From Ascaris suum (lineage: Eukaryota; Nematoda; Chromadorea; Rhabditida; Ascarididae), in assembly GCA_013433145.1 (NCBI GenBank), contig CM024180.1, positions 7,010,001 to 7,074,000 on the forward strand: a stretch of 64,000 nucleotides of DNA. The letters run 5' to 3'. A program made the position numbers and the translations under genes. Below the pieces are notes generated by a model. That model saw only the letters and a program-made list of their open reading frames with translations. It made no database searches and was not told the DNA's origin. This document shows positions 35,901 through 47,300 of the stretch, piece by piece (position 1 is the first letter of the stretch; each line of letters starts with the position of its first letter).

Positions 35901-37784
35901 TTCTACCAATCGAGGTTGTGAACGCGAAAAACATCTACGAAAACAGTCAAATAATCGTAGAAGCATATCAGAAAAGGGGATATAATATGCGCCATTATAT
36001 TTATTAATAAAAACTACACACGAATCGCGTAAAATAGTAGATTGCTGAGAAATCTAACGACTCATTGTGGCCAATTGATTGTAGAGCAAAATCGAGTAGC
36101 AAATTTTATGGCAACCTCAAAAAATCAGCAACTTTCCTCGAAAATGAACAAATGCAATCGCATCTACGCAATGCGAGTTAAACAACAATTATTTCGTCTA
36201 CTTTGAATCAAATCTTACTGGTGCAAAATTCAATCTCCGGCATTGCTATAGACTAGTTTTTGCATATGAATAAATAGATAAAATTTGCATATCTATATAG
36301 TGCCACAGATAAATTAATATTTCTTGATTGAAATAGAATATCTAATACATGAATGCAAATCAGACACCTGGCTTGACGTAAATTTTGGATGGATTTTGAA
36401 AAGCTGCTGTTTGATTTCGAAGTTTATTCATCGTTAAAATTGAAATGGCTGAATTTGATGTAGTAAATGATAAAGAGGAAAACTAATATGGCAGATATCT
36501 TCGTTATTCATTGACTACCTCTAAAGTTTGACTCCGCCTTTCATAGAAAAAAACATGCTGCTTCAAAAGGTAAATGACGAAATTAAAGAATTTTTTCAAC
36601 GTCATGCGTAACGCTAATCTTTACACACAGCAAACACCAAATAGCGACCTTTAAAAGATTGCAGATCAAAAGACAATAACATTAAAATGTGATAGAATTG
36701 CAATCGAGAAATTGCGTCTTTTACGTGAATGAGATTCATATCAATGTGGAAATTAAATTCCTCTACGTTCAAATAAACCTCAAAAAAAAGCACATTCACT
36801 CGCACTAATTGTGCAGTGGAATAATAGCATCAATATAGTGTCGGAAAAATGTGGCAAATATTCGATAAAAATTGAGCTATGCATTGAATAGTATAAGCCG
36901 GTGGAATTCTCGAAAGAAGCATAGTATTACTGATATAAGAATTATTTATGATCAATTAAAAGATTGTAATAAGCTATCGATTGTCAAAACTTCTATCAAT
37001 TTTTTGAGGTATCGATCATGATTGCGCTAAAAATTTATGAAAATACAAACGATAAAATTTCTTCTCAATTAATCAGATCCATATAAATGATCGTATCCTT
37101 TATAGAGTATTAAATAAATTTTTTTATTTCTTTTTTTTTGAAAAAACTTTATTTCTTTTTTTATATATCTATGTAGAAATATGCTTTCTTCAATATTTAC
37201 GACAAAATTTACAACGAAAGTTTCATTGATGAAATTTTTCAATATTCTTTCATCATACGCTATTATATTTATTTATACGCTAACTTCTAGACATTGAGCA
37301 AAAATGAGATCCAATCAATTATATTATTAGTAATCTTTGTATCTATGAAGATATCTATATTCGTTTACTTCATCTATATTCCTTTCCTGTCTACATACAA
37401 ATGTAGCAATTGAAATTATTGTCACAAGGTGTTTAATGAGTCGAAAATTCTTGTAAAATAAAAAGTAACAATTAGAGTAGAAAAAAAAACTGAAAAAGAG
37501 GCGAAGTGATGCAATATGAAGGTGTTCGAGATAGATTTCTGTTTCCTAAAGTGGAAGAAAAAAAAAACAATTCCAAATGAGCAGTCATAGATATCCATTG
37601 AAGCATCGTCGAAATGAAGTCTTCATATCCACACATATATGAGGCTATATTTAAGTAAGAGGTTGCTCCATCAGAAGCACGCCCCAGGGCATCACAAATA
37701 TTCTGAACTAAAGCATCCTGGTGCAACGCTGTGATCGCTTAATTAATTTTTTTTTTTCTGCGCCAGCCATGACGCTTGTGTAAG

Positions 37785-37856
37785 TATATATATATATACA
37801 CACACACGTACAGCATACACACATTACGCATATACACACATACACATACACACATA
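37785..37856. repeat. Compound (TA)n/(CA)n microsatellite
   Basis: TATATATATATA passes into CACACACACG and then imperfect ACACAT repeats, located about 420 bases from the 3' end of the nitrobindin-type gene. Confidence 0.9.
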
Positions 37857-38218
37857 GAACGATGCCCTCATTAAGCATTCTTTATGCATCCAACATTCAC
37901 TATCACCTCACATAAGAGGATGCGATCGTACGACTAAGCAAACAACCCACAAATCAACCAACCCATCCGCCCAAAACAACGAGTGAACACAACGCATCGT
38001 AGCGGCAATCGTTGATTACTAATTATTAGCGCAGATGTGAACATTGCTAATTTTCTCATTTATACAATTGCAACGTTCGATAACCATCCAATCAATATTA
38101 TTTCATCTGCAATTCAAATCAGCACAAATTCAACGTGAATTCTTTACCATATTCGAGTTTCGATAACAATGAAATAATTCTAGTTCAACCTATATGAAAA
38201 TATGAAAATATATAATAT

Positions 38219-38224
38219 TTTATT
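38219..38224 (-). terminator. Poly(A) signal AATAAA of the ShKT-nitrobindin gene
   Basis: On the minus strand an AATAAA lies about 54 bases beyond the TGA at 38278. Confidence 0.45.
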
Positions 38225-38277
38225 TAATATATATATAAAAATAAATCAGCCTTTTATATAAGCGAATATTGCCCATC

Positions 38278-38397
38278 TCATGGGTAGATCTTTTTATAAC
38301 GAATGAATGTATGCTCCTGCATACCATGTGTTAATGTTTCCATATCGAGACGTGCTTGTAATGTGCTAGCGTCTAGAAGAATCCATTCGCGAACCAC
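38278..38397 (-). CDS. ShKT-nitrobindin terminal exon with haem-ligand His
   Basis: It follows an AGTTTACAG acceptor and reads VVREWILLDASTLQARLDME then TLTHGMQEHTFIRYKKIYP and TGA. The R-x-W-x-L-x-D and terminal E-H-T-x-I-x-Y motifs match the nitrobindin C-terminus, including the conserved His. Confidence 0.85.
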   Translation of the reverse strand: MVREWILLDASTLQARLDMETLTHGMQEHTFIRYKKIYP

Positions 38398-41300
38398 CTG
38401 TAAACTCTATATGATAGTTAAATATTCAAAGGGGGATTGCAAAGGGGAGGGGAAATGGAGTGGGCATACTTTTGGAATTTTTGACCAGTCAACGTTTTAT
38501 CCGAAATCCATCGATTTTTACCCTAGGGTAAGTATAAAGGGAACATTTTTTTCGGAGGTAGACATTAAGTTTCAACGTTATCTACCTCCTTCCTCAGCAT
38601 CTGTTTATGATAACCTCGATATACGACTATTTATGGTTCCCCGCGCAAGCTTTCAATGAATCAACCAAGAGCAGCATCATACTTGCAACATACTAAGTAT
38701 TTTTGAATCATTATCACTTTTCGGGAAAATCAAAACTTTTTCATCGACCAATCATAGAGTTATTGGAAGATTCAATAAAATTTAGGTAAAATATAGAATA
38801 TACTTGCACTAATGGATAGTTTCATAAAGTTGGAGCAAATTCGAGAAGAATGTCAGCATAAGAGGAAATAATCACTCAAATTCTATCCTATCGAGATCAC
38901 TTATTTTACTTCGCATTTAGAGAATCTTTCAATATGAATAAGCCAACTCTTACATAGACTAAGAAAAATTTTAAAAAATAGATTTCATTATATGATATTA
39001 TTCTAAAATTTGGTGGATTTATCATAGTCCCTCAATAGTAATTTCTGCTAAATTGATGGGACATTCCAATTAAAGAATTGGTTTTTCGTATTCATTGCTG
39101 CATCAGTCGATTCGACGATGATCGGTAGCAGTTGTTCTTCTTCATATGATAGTAAAGAATAGGAAAAAAAATAGAAGATATAGATATAGGAAAATATAGA
39201 ACGATAAATAAATTAACTCACATCGTGAACGGGTAGATCTCTGCTAAAGCTGATACGACCGATATCGTGCAATTTGAATTTAATTTTATTCCCATCAACA
39301 AATCCTTGTTCGACTGTCACAAAACCTGCAAAGAATGCTGCGTTCATTTGCGCTAAAAAAAAAATCTTTTCTATCTTCGTTTTTTTTTTTCTTCAATTTT
39401 CCAGAATAATTACGCCATAGCGATTCCCTTAAGCATGAAAAATTCTCTATTATATCAAAATAAAGTGATTTTTCATGAAAATATAGACACACTTAAAATT
39501 TAGAGTAATTCTTTGAGATTTTTTTATAAGATGCGAGCAAAATATGAAATTCGGATTGCATATTTTCCTCTATAATGAAATGATTGAAGTCTATGAGTTT
39601 AGAAAGCGCTAACATTGAAGAATACTTGTTGCATATCATATTTCCATAATTTGACATCGAGTAAAGCATAGCGGTGAATTTGTAAAATCTCATCTCGTTG
39701 TGATAAAATTTACCTATAGTTATAAATTAAATAGAAGAAGCGAAACTGCTATTCAGAGTAAATAATTTTGCATACTCTTTAATTGACAAATTACTTTCAC
39801 GAATTTTTTTTCAAATGCATCAAAATAAAAGTTAAAATTCTAGAAATTTTTAAGTTCTTAAGTTATAAAAGAAAAAAAAAACCAATTCAAAAATCTTTTT
39901 ACGAGAAGAAGTGGAAAGGTAACTTCTCATTTCTGCGTTCCGAATTTTGTACGAATATTCTATGAGAGACTCGTTTTAGTTGTGTTTTTGAATTCAATTG
40001 TAAAGCATATTATGGTAATTTCGTTTCTATTACTCGTAGACATGTGTTTGTCTATGTGTATGTATGTATCTATGAATGTCCGTCTGTTCATTCATATGCT
40101 AATTACAACTCAAGGCCGTTGAAGCTAGAGTTACGACAACATAGAATGATCTCCTCTAGCATCTTCGATCTTCCATGATCCCTATGATCAATATAAATAG
40201 CCACTCAAAAATTGCGAAGGATTTACACATTTTTTTATTAGTTTGACTAAAAATTTGCCTCAATCATATCATTTAAAAATACCGTTTCATAGAAAATTTG
40301 TTCCAATGATTACAATTTTCGCAACATGAACGCATCATCGTTTTATCATTTCAGCATTTAATCATTTTATCATTTATCAATGAAAATGGTCATTTATGGA
40401 AACGGTTGGTCAATGCAGCGGAATCTAAAAGCGCTTATGAACTCGCGGATTACTTATCGTACTTTTAAATCGCATTTGTAATCGAATCGATGCAAGATGA
40501 AATATAATCAAGGGAAAAATCCATGCAAATTTCTAGGCAAATTAAGAACTCGCCAAATTCTTTTGAAATCAACAGGACAATATAGAAAATAGCCGCATAG
40601 AAGAGTCATTCTCTAATGTATCATATCAAGCAAAAAAATTTTTCGCTCATAAGTATCATTAATTTCCAACCTCAACATAAATGCGCATATATCTTGATGA
40701 ACGCCAAATATTTGGAAACAATCAAAGAAAAAAACAGACTTTTCAAGCTGGCCATCTAGTGATCTTGTATAATTTGAAAAAATTTTTTAAAAAATTCATT
40801 TTTTTTCTCTTAGAATAAATAATTCATTGAAATTTTTTTCGATGATGAAAAATTAATTTCATTTCTTTATGGAAATTTGATACGCTATTTCGAATGGTTT
40901 TCATTTTTCACCCCCCCCCCTCCCTCTAAGTTTATAATTTATACTTATTTCGATTTTCTTAGTGAAGTTTCAAAAAATTTCACCATTATTCATAACAGTT
41001 GTAAGCGAAGCGAAATTTGTTCCAGGTTGAATTGTTAAATATCCATATTCACTATGTAGCTCGTCTTTATCGTTCACACTCCAAGCGAATGCACTAAAAT
41101 ATGACGAATTATATGAAAAATTTCGAAAATTTATGAAAAAATACTTGAAAAAAAATATTGGAAAATTCAAATAAATTTTAGAAAAGACTTTAGAAAAGAA
41201 CGTTTCACTCATCTCATCAGTGAAAATTTTCTTAATTATTAAATATTGGAAGACAATCCGAAAAAATAATGAGTCAATTTGATACCTCATTTTCAACTTT

Positions 41301-44300
41301 GCTCTAAGATAAAAACACATAGCTCCTGAATTATAATACAACTATAAATCCGGCACGATAAAGTTCAAATCGTCGGAAACAAACATGATAATATTGCGCA
41401 TCTTGTAGACGAATTTCTTGATTTGGATTTGCAATTGCTCTTTCATTTCTGCTTCTATTCTCATTTTATTTCGCATACTTCAAAGGATCCCACTCTTCTT
41501 GTAAAAATTCAATGAAAAGCATAGAAATGAATGTATGAAAACTTCCTACGTCCATTTATGAAGGAAATGAATTAAATAGTATTGAAGGAAAAACTTTCCG
41601 AAATATTTCATATTTAAATAAAAACGCATAGAAAAATGCAAATGCATATTTTTTTAAAATTCATTTCATTGCGAGAATTTTTTTTTCCTTCACTAAAAAT
41701 ATTGCATAAATAAAATTGCAATTGTATGATAGATTCTCTTACGCTACAACTGCGTAAATAATCAACGAAAGAGAGTAGATAACATCGAAAGAGACAGAGG
41801 AAACAAAAGAACGAAGAAGAATAAAGCGGCGTTCTTATTTTCTATATTCATACAATAGTAGTAAAATAATATGACTACATCCTTATTTTTCCTATCCATT
41901 GTGGAAAAAAAAAAATTCCGCTCTAGAGCATTATTTAATGCTCGCTAATCGAGCATGAATAGTCAACAAATATTGATATACACCTGCATACAGGTTGCAC
42001 TCGATACACAGGTAGAACACCTGCAAACTATAAATTATAAAGATTTTTTTTTGGAATAAAACGATTTTTAAAAAATGATGGAGTTCTTTAAATAGACGAT
42101 GAGCACAAATTTATTTGATGTTCTGAAAGTAATTCATTGGGAATTTTATTTACTAGAGAAAAAAGTTGTTAGGACAACAAATTGAAATAATCAATTTACG
42201 TTTTGTGTACATCGATGCATATTTAATAGCGTTATATTATCTAATATTTGAAAAGTTTTTTTTTTTTTTGATTAATAATTTTGTACTTCTTATTTCATTT
42301 TGCCATATTTATATTTGAGGTATTTATAGCTAGAATATGTTTTGAATTTAATCGGATAAGGATAAATCTCTAGATGATATTTCCTCTGATCGACCTAACA
42401 ATTCCCATCATTTACCTACCCATTCTTGCATTATTTTTACCAATTTAGTGAAAGTGTTCACGTACAAATGTCTTGGTTGTGGATATCGACTCACTTTTCG
42501 TTCATTCAATGATATTAGCGGGTGTTAATTCAGCGGGTACTTTTTTTTTTGCACCATCATGTTTAAAAGCAAACGTCAAATGCAATATGAAAAAAAAGCT
42601 TTTCAAAATGTGGAAAATGATGGATCGGTGAAGTTGGTTTATCGTTATTGAATAGAGCCACTATTCGCCTATGCCCTAAAGGTGAAAGCTTTTCTACATT
42701 CGAATCGATTATTGCATCGCCGACATTATGAACTTATTTGAAACTTGATCGTAAATAGAATCACGTCGTAAAATTTTTGAATAGAATTTTCGTTTGAATT
42801 TTTTATAATATTTCGATATTCTTTAAGTAATCTTTACAGAGAAACAACATAAATATTGAAATTTTCTAAATTTTTTTCAATATTTATAATTACTACGCTA
42901 AAGTTTTTTTTTAATATTTTAGTAGTGGTATTGATATATTAACAAGACAAATATCCTAACCACTGATCGTATAGCTTTAATTTTAGGTTTAAGAAAGCGT
43001 CCAAAAAAAAAAGAAAGCAAGAGAATTTTTTTTTTTTTTTTAATAAGAGGATAGATGACTAAATTATGGTAGAAAAAAATTCTTCGATTAATGAATAACA
43101 GCAATAAAAATTGCAATAAGGAGAGGTCTAGTATGCAACAACCTCATTTCAGAAAAAAATGAAAATGCTATTAAAAAAAATTCAGCAGTAACAATAATGA
43201 GATACATGACCAATAGTAGTTATTGCCATTAACGTGAATAATATTCATATGGTTCAAGTGTAGTAGCCATATAGCTATAAAATAAACTTGAAACACCTAT
43301 AATACAACCTATAAAAATAATGGCATTTCTCATTTACCTATACAACAGTTAACGATATCGTGCCCAGACTTGTGAAATACTCGTCAAAAATTTGCATGCA
43401 AATGGAAAAAAAAATGAACGAAAAAGATACTCATACTCACATATGATACATACTCATGGTATCTATCTGATATATTAAGTGTTGGAAATTTTTTCTTCTT
43501 CTGAAAAGAATATAATAAAAACATACGAGTAATTCAACGCTTTCAATCCAGTCATATGAGAATCCGAAACGGCAATTTCCACTTGTTCACCATAGGTGAA
43601 TTTTGGAATTGTCGGGAAAATCGCTTTCCCACCATGTTCTGATCGCCATATACCAATTAGCCACGCTAAAGGTTGCAATGATGGTGGAGCGTTACGTGCG
43701 TCGAACTCTGTAATAATTATCGATCGCAAACAAAATCAAAGAATATAGATCACATTTCTAAATCGGTTTCAGATTGAAGGATGATCGGTGAATGCCATTC
43801 TCTTAGATATTTGAGAACCTCAAGAGCAGCTGTCATTAAAACAGCTGGGAAGTGCCACAAAGCGTTTTCGATGCATCCAAAAAAAAAAAGTTTGTCGAAT
43901 AAAAAGGACTCGCATAACTATAGGTGATAAAATAAAAATAAAAATCCACATCAGTTGGAAGATTTCCTATGGATAAGGCAACGCAAATATAGGTGATATA
44001 ATATTATAGCAAATAAAATACGAAAGCTTAGCTGAACATTATTAGAGAATTAGTTTTAGTAGTGTAAAGCATCTAGTGCCTTAGGCAAGAAGAAACTCAA
44101 ATATGAGCATAGTCTTGAAAATCATCAAAAAAACTATTGAAAAAACCTCACAACATCCATAACTATATGCCAATCTGACAACAATTTTAACCACAGAGTT
44201 CTGAACTATTTCTTGTTTCTCAGCAGTATGTTCACTAATCAAGTAGTAATAAATGCACAGAGTTCGCCTAGTAGTATTATTTCTGAGGATGATATTTAAT

Positions 44301-47300
44301 TAATGCCTCACGTCGGGCTTTCTAACAATAGTATTGGGTCGAATTCGTTCGATGGCAAATTAACATATTCTCACGAGACAAAACTAATGAATTAAAAACA
44401 ATAAATGTTGGAAGAAATATTTTGCGTCGGTTTTAACCAAACCAAACGAACGAATCATTTAGTTTTGCTCTCACATGATGAGTAGCGTTCATTATTTGTT
44501 GCTATTGTTGATGATCGAAATTTTTCTCGCGGAAATTCTTCTAGCTACACCACAAACTCAACTTCCACTTCAATCATCAGATTCTAATCAACAATCGATG
44601 GTATTTATTATGATTTTTATGCAAATTTTTTGCATTCTATAGCATTTATCGTTTAGTTTTGAATAATATTCACTGAAGGATATTATGAAACATGGAAGAT
44701 TTAAAAAATGAAAACATTGATGAATGAATAGATATGAATGGACGATGTGTTATGAACAAAAATGTGGATTTACTAAAATTGTTGCCCCTTCTATCTACAT
44801 CTCTTCATTCAACTTCATGATATTAACTTTAATTTAATTTGAAGAATTTTTTAATCTCCTTATTATGTGATGATTGTAAAAAGTTGTGTACTTCATATTG
44901 ATATTGCAATACTTATTACTATAGAAAATTTACAATTTTTGCATTGTTTTTGCAAAAAATTGAATGATTTCATTTTTTTTTTTGCATTGAACAATTCTTT
45001 AATTGCAATATTGCAATGTTGCATTTAACATAAAAGAAAGAATATTATGAACGCAATGTGACGTGAAAAATGTTAACTGAAAACTTGATTTAATTATGAG
45101 CGCAATACTAGTTGCGATTCTAATATTGCGAATAGAAGAGAACCAGTTCTTATGCACCTTTTAAATGACAACGCTTTTTTCTTGGCAGCAATCTTTCTTG
45201 ACGTTCCATTTATGAAAGGACTATTTGAAACGTTTCTAATTGAGCAAATTCTACCCAAGAATATTAAATATATAAAATAAAATATATCTGAGAAGTAACT
45301 ATATTTTTAAAACTTATGTTATTATGTTTAATAAAAATAAAATCGCATAACATTTTAGTGAGAGATAAGTTTCATCATAAATCTTTTCATAATTATGGTA
45401 AATAATTAAATAAGAAATTCTATAAATTAGTAGGCAATGTTGAAATATAGCACGAATAAATTTATTCATCAAAAAAAAAAGAGAGAACATAAAAAATTTT
45501 ATATATATATTGTTTTTCTTGAAAATTGTATGAAAATTACGGAATAATTTCATTGTAATTATTAGGTAATAAGAAATTGATTAAGTTTCGAGTAATCTTT
45601 AAGCTTATTTTTATTTTCTAACAGCGCTTATCAAAGAGTGCAATTATTGCTTGTAGCAATTTTAATGGCTTAAAAAATTACGTGTTGCTGCAACAGTGCA
45701 AAAAATTCCATATTTTAGCTAGGCATAAATCTTTATCCTTCATCTCGCTTTCCCTTCACGCATGCATTTTTGTCAGTGCTTGTCTCTTAAAATATCCGCA
45801 TGGTGCAAAACATGACCGGCATTCCAGCTTCATTTTTCCAGGATATTTTTTGTTACAGCCGATGAGTAGCGGATGGTGGATGGTTAAAAAATTAAAATAA
45901 TGAATCCTAGAAATGCTAATTCTAAGACTAAATGAATGATAAACATCAAGAATTGTTGAGTGGTTTCGATCATTATTCTCTACGATTAGCGTGCAACAAT
46001 ATCTTTGAAATATAATGCTAAGGATTTTAGCCGATATTCTCCATGTGATATTTATCCAGCAAAAACTCGAAAATCGTGTTGAATACAAATAGCATAATGA
46101 GTGTTATGAAAGAATTATAAAGGAATGGCATATCGAGTAAAAAGCATTGTCTAATGGCATTTTCGTAAATTTTATTGCACTTAGCTGCATTGAAATTTTC
46201 CTTTCCAAAAAATATTCTTCATATAAGTTTATTTGTTATTATTTGTTTCCATTATGAATATAAGTTGTATTAAAAATATCTTTAAATTCTATTAAATATA
46301 AATTTAAATTTTTATTTTATTTCATTTTTTTTAGTTTTTTCAATTTTTCTCATCTTAGAATTGTAACGGTTTAGCACATTCATTCTGTTTCAAAGTTTCT
46401 CTCTCTCTTTTTTTTTTGTGATTTATGGGGCGTTTCTTCGTTGATATTTCTTTTATTGCCGCAAAAAAAATTATCACGTTTTATGAAACAAGATCTCTCA
46501 TACGTGAAACAAGAATCTATTCAAGAAAACACACTAAGAAAATATTAGCGTAAGTCAAGCGGAATGCTAATTTGCTTATTATATATGATAATACCAGCCG
46601 GAATTCCGCAAATCAATTCGTCAAACCAGTCGGCGGTATCGATATTCAAAAATCAGCGAAAATTTCTTGATAATAGACTGCGTGAATTTGCATATATTGA
46701 AGACAATTCGTTTTTGCATATTTTCAAGATCTATTTACAATCACTCAACTAAATATACAATGAAATTGATTTGCAAATTTTATGGCGCATTTATGCTTCA
46801 AAATTCCATCAAAAAATATTGATGAGGTTTAACGAAATTGGATTAATAGAATATATTTGCCGATTTTTTAAATCTCTTATTTTTAATAATTAATGAATTG
46901 CATCATTCGAACCAATAAACACACATATATGCAAATTGCATTCATATGATGTTAGCTTATTGCGTTGTTTGTGGACCGTTGCAAAAATTGAACAGAGGTA
47001 GAGAAAATGCATTGCTATGGCTGAAGGCGAAGAATTTTCGGCCGCTATGTTTTTTTTCCGCTTAGGCTGAACTGATTTCTTTTGAAAACTGTAAACTTAG
47101 ATTATTTTTTCTTTTAGGAGAGAGGAAGGAATACAGGGGGCAGGGGGGGGGGGGGAGGAAGTTAGGAGTAGATAGAATGAATTTGCGTGCATTTAGTGCG
47201 AAATGCTAGTTTCATTCAAAACTTGATGAGAAATGTACGTTTCGTCAACACACATACACACACACACACACATACACACATACTGCACAACTGGAACGCT

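Larger units (their letters stand above)
29927..38277. other. Long region without a convincing gene
   Basis: It separates two minus-strand genes. It holds many A/T runs, a short perfect inverted repeat (GTGCTAG and CTAGCAC arms, near 30894-30915), a GT-rich stretch near 33214, an A-rich tract near 34085-34123 and a mixed (TA)n/(CA)n repeat at 37785-37856. Parts near 31260-32100 and 34380-34700 are less AT-biased and could be decayed coding or mobile sequence, but frames are interrupted and no family was recognised. A minus-strand open segment at 37562-37726 looks exon-like but is unassigned. Confidence 0.45.

Noticed and set aside
38303..38659. Plus-strand open frame starting MNVCSCIPCVN
   Set aside because: Its first part is antisense to the terminal nitrobindin exon, and the rest has no splice or domain support.
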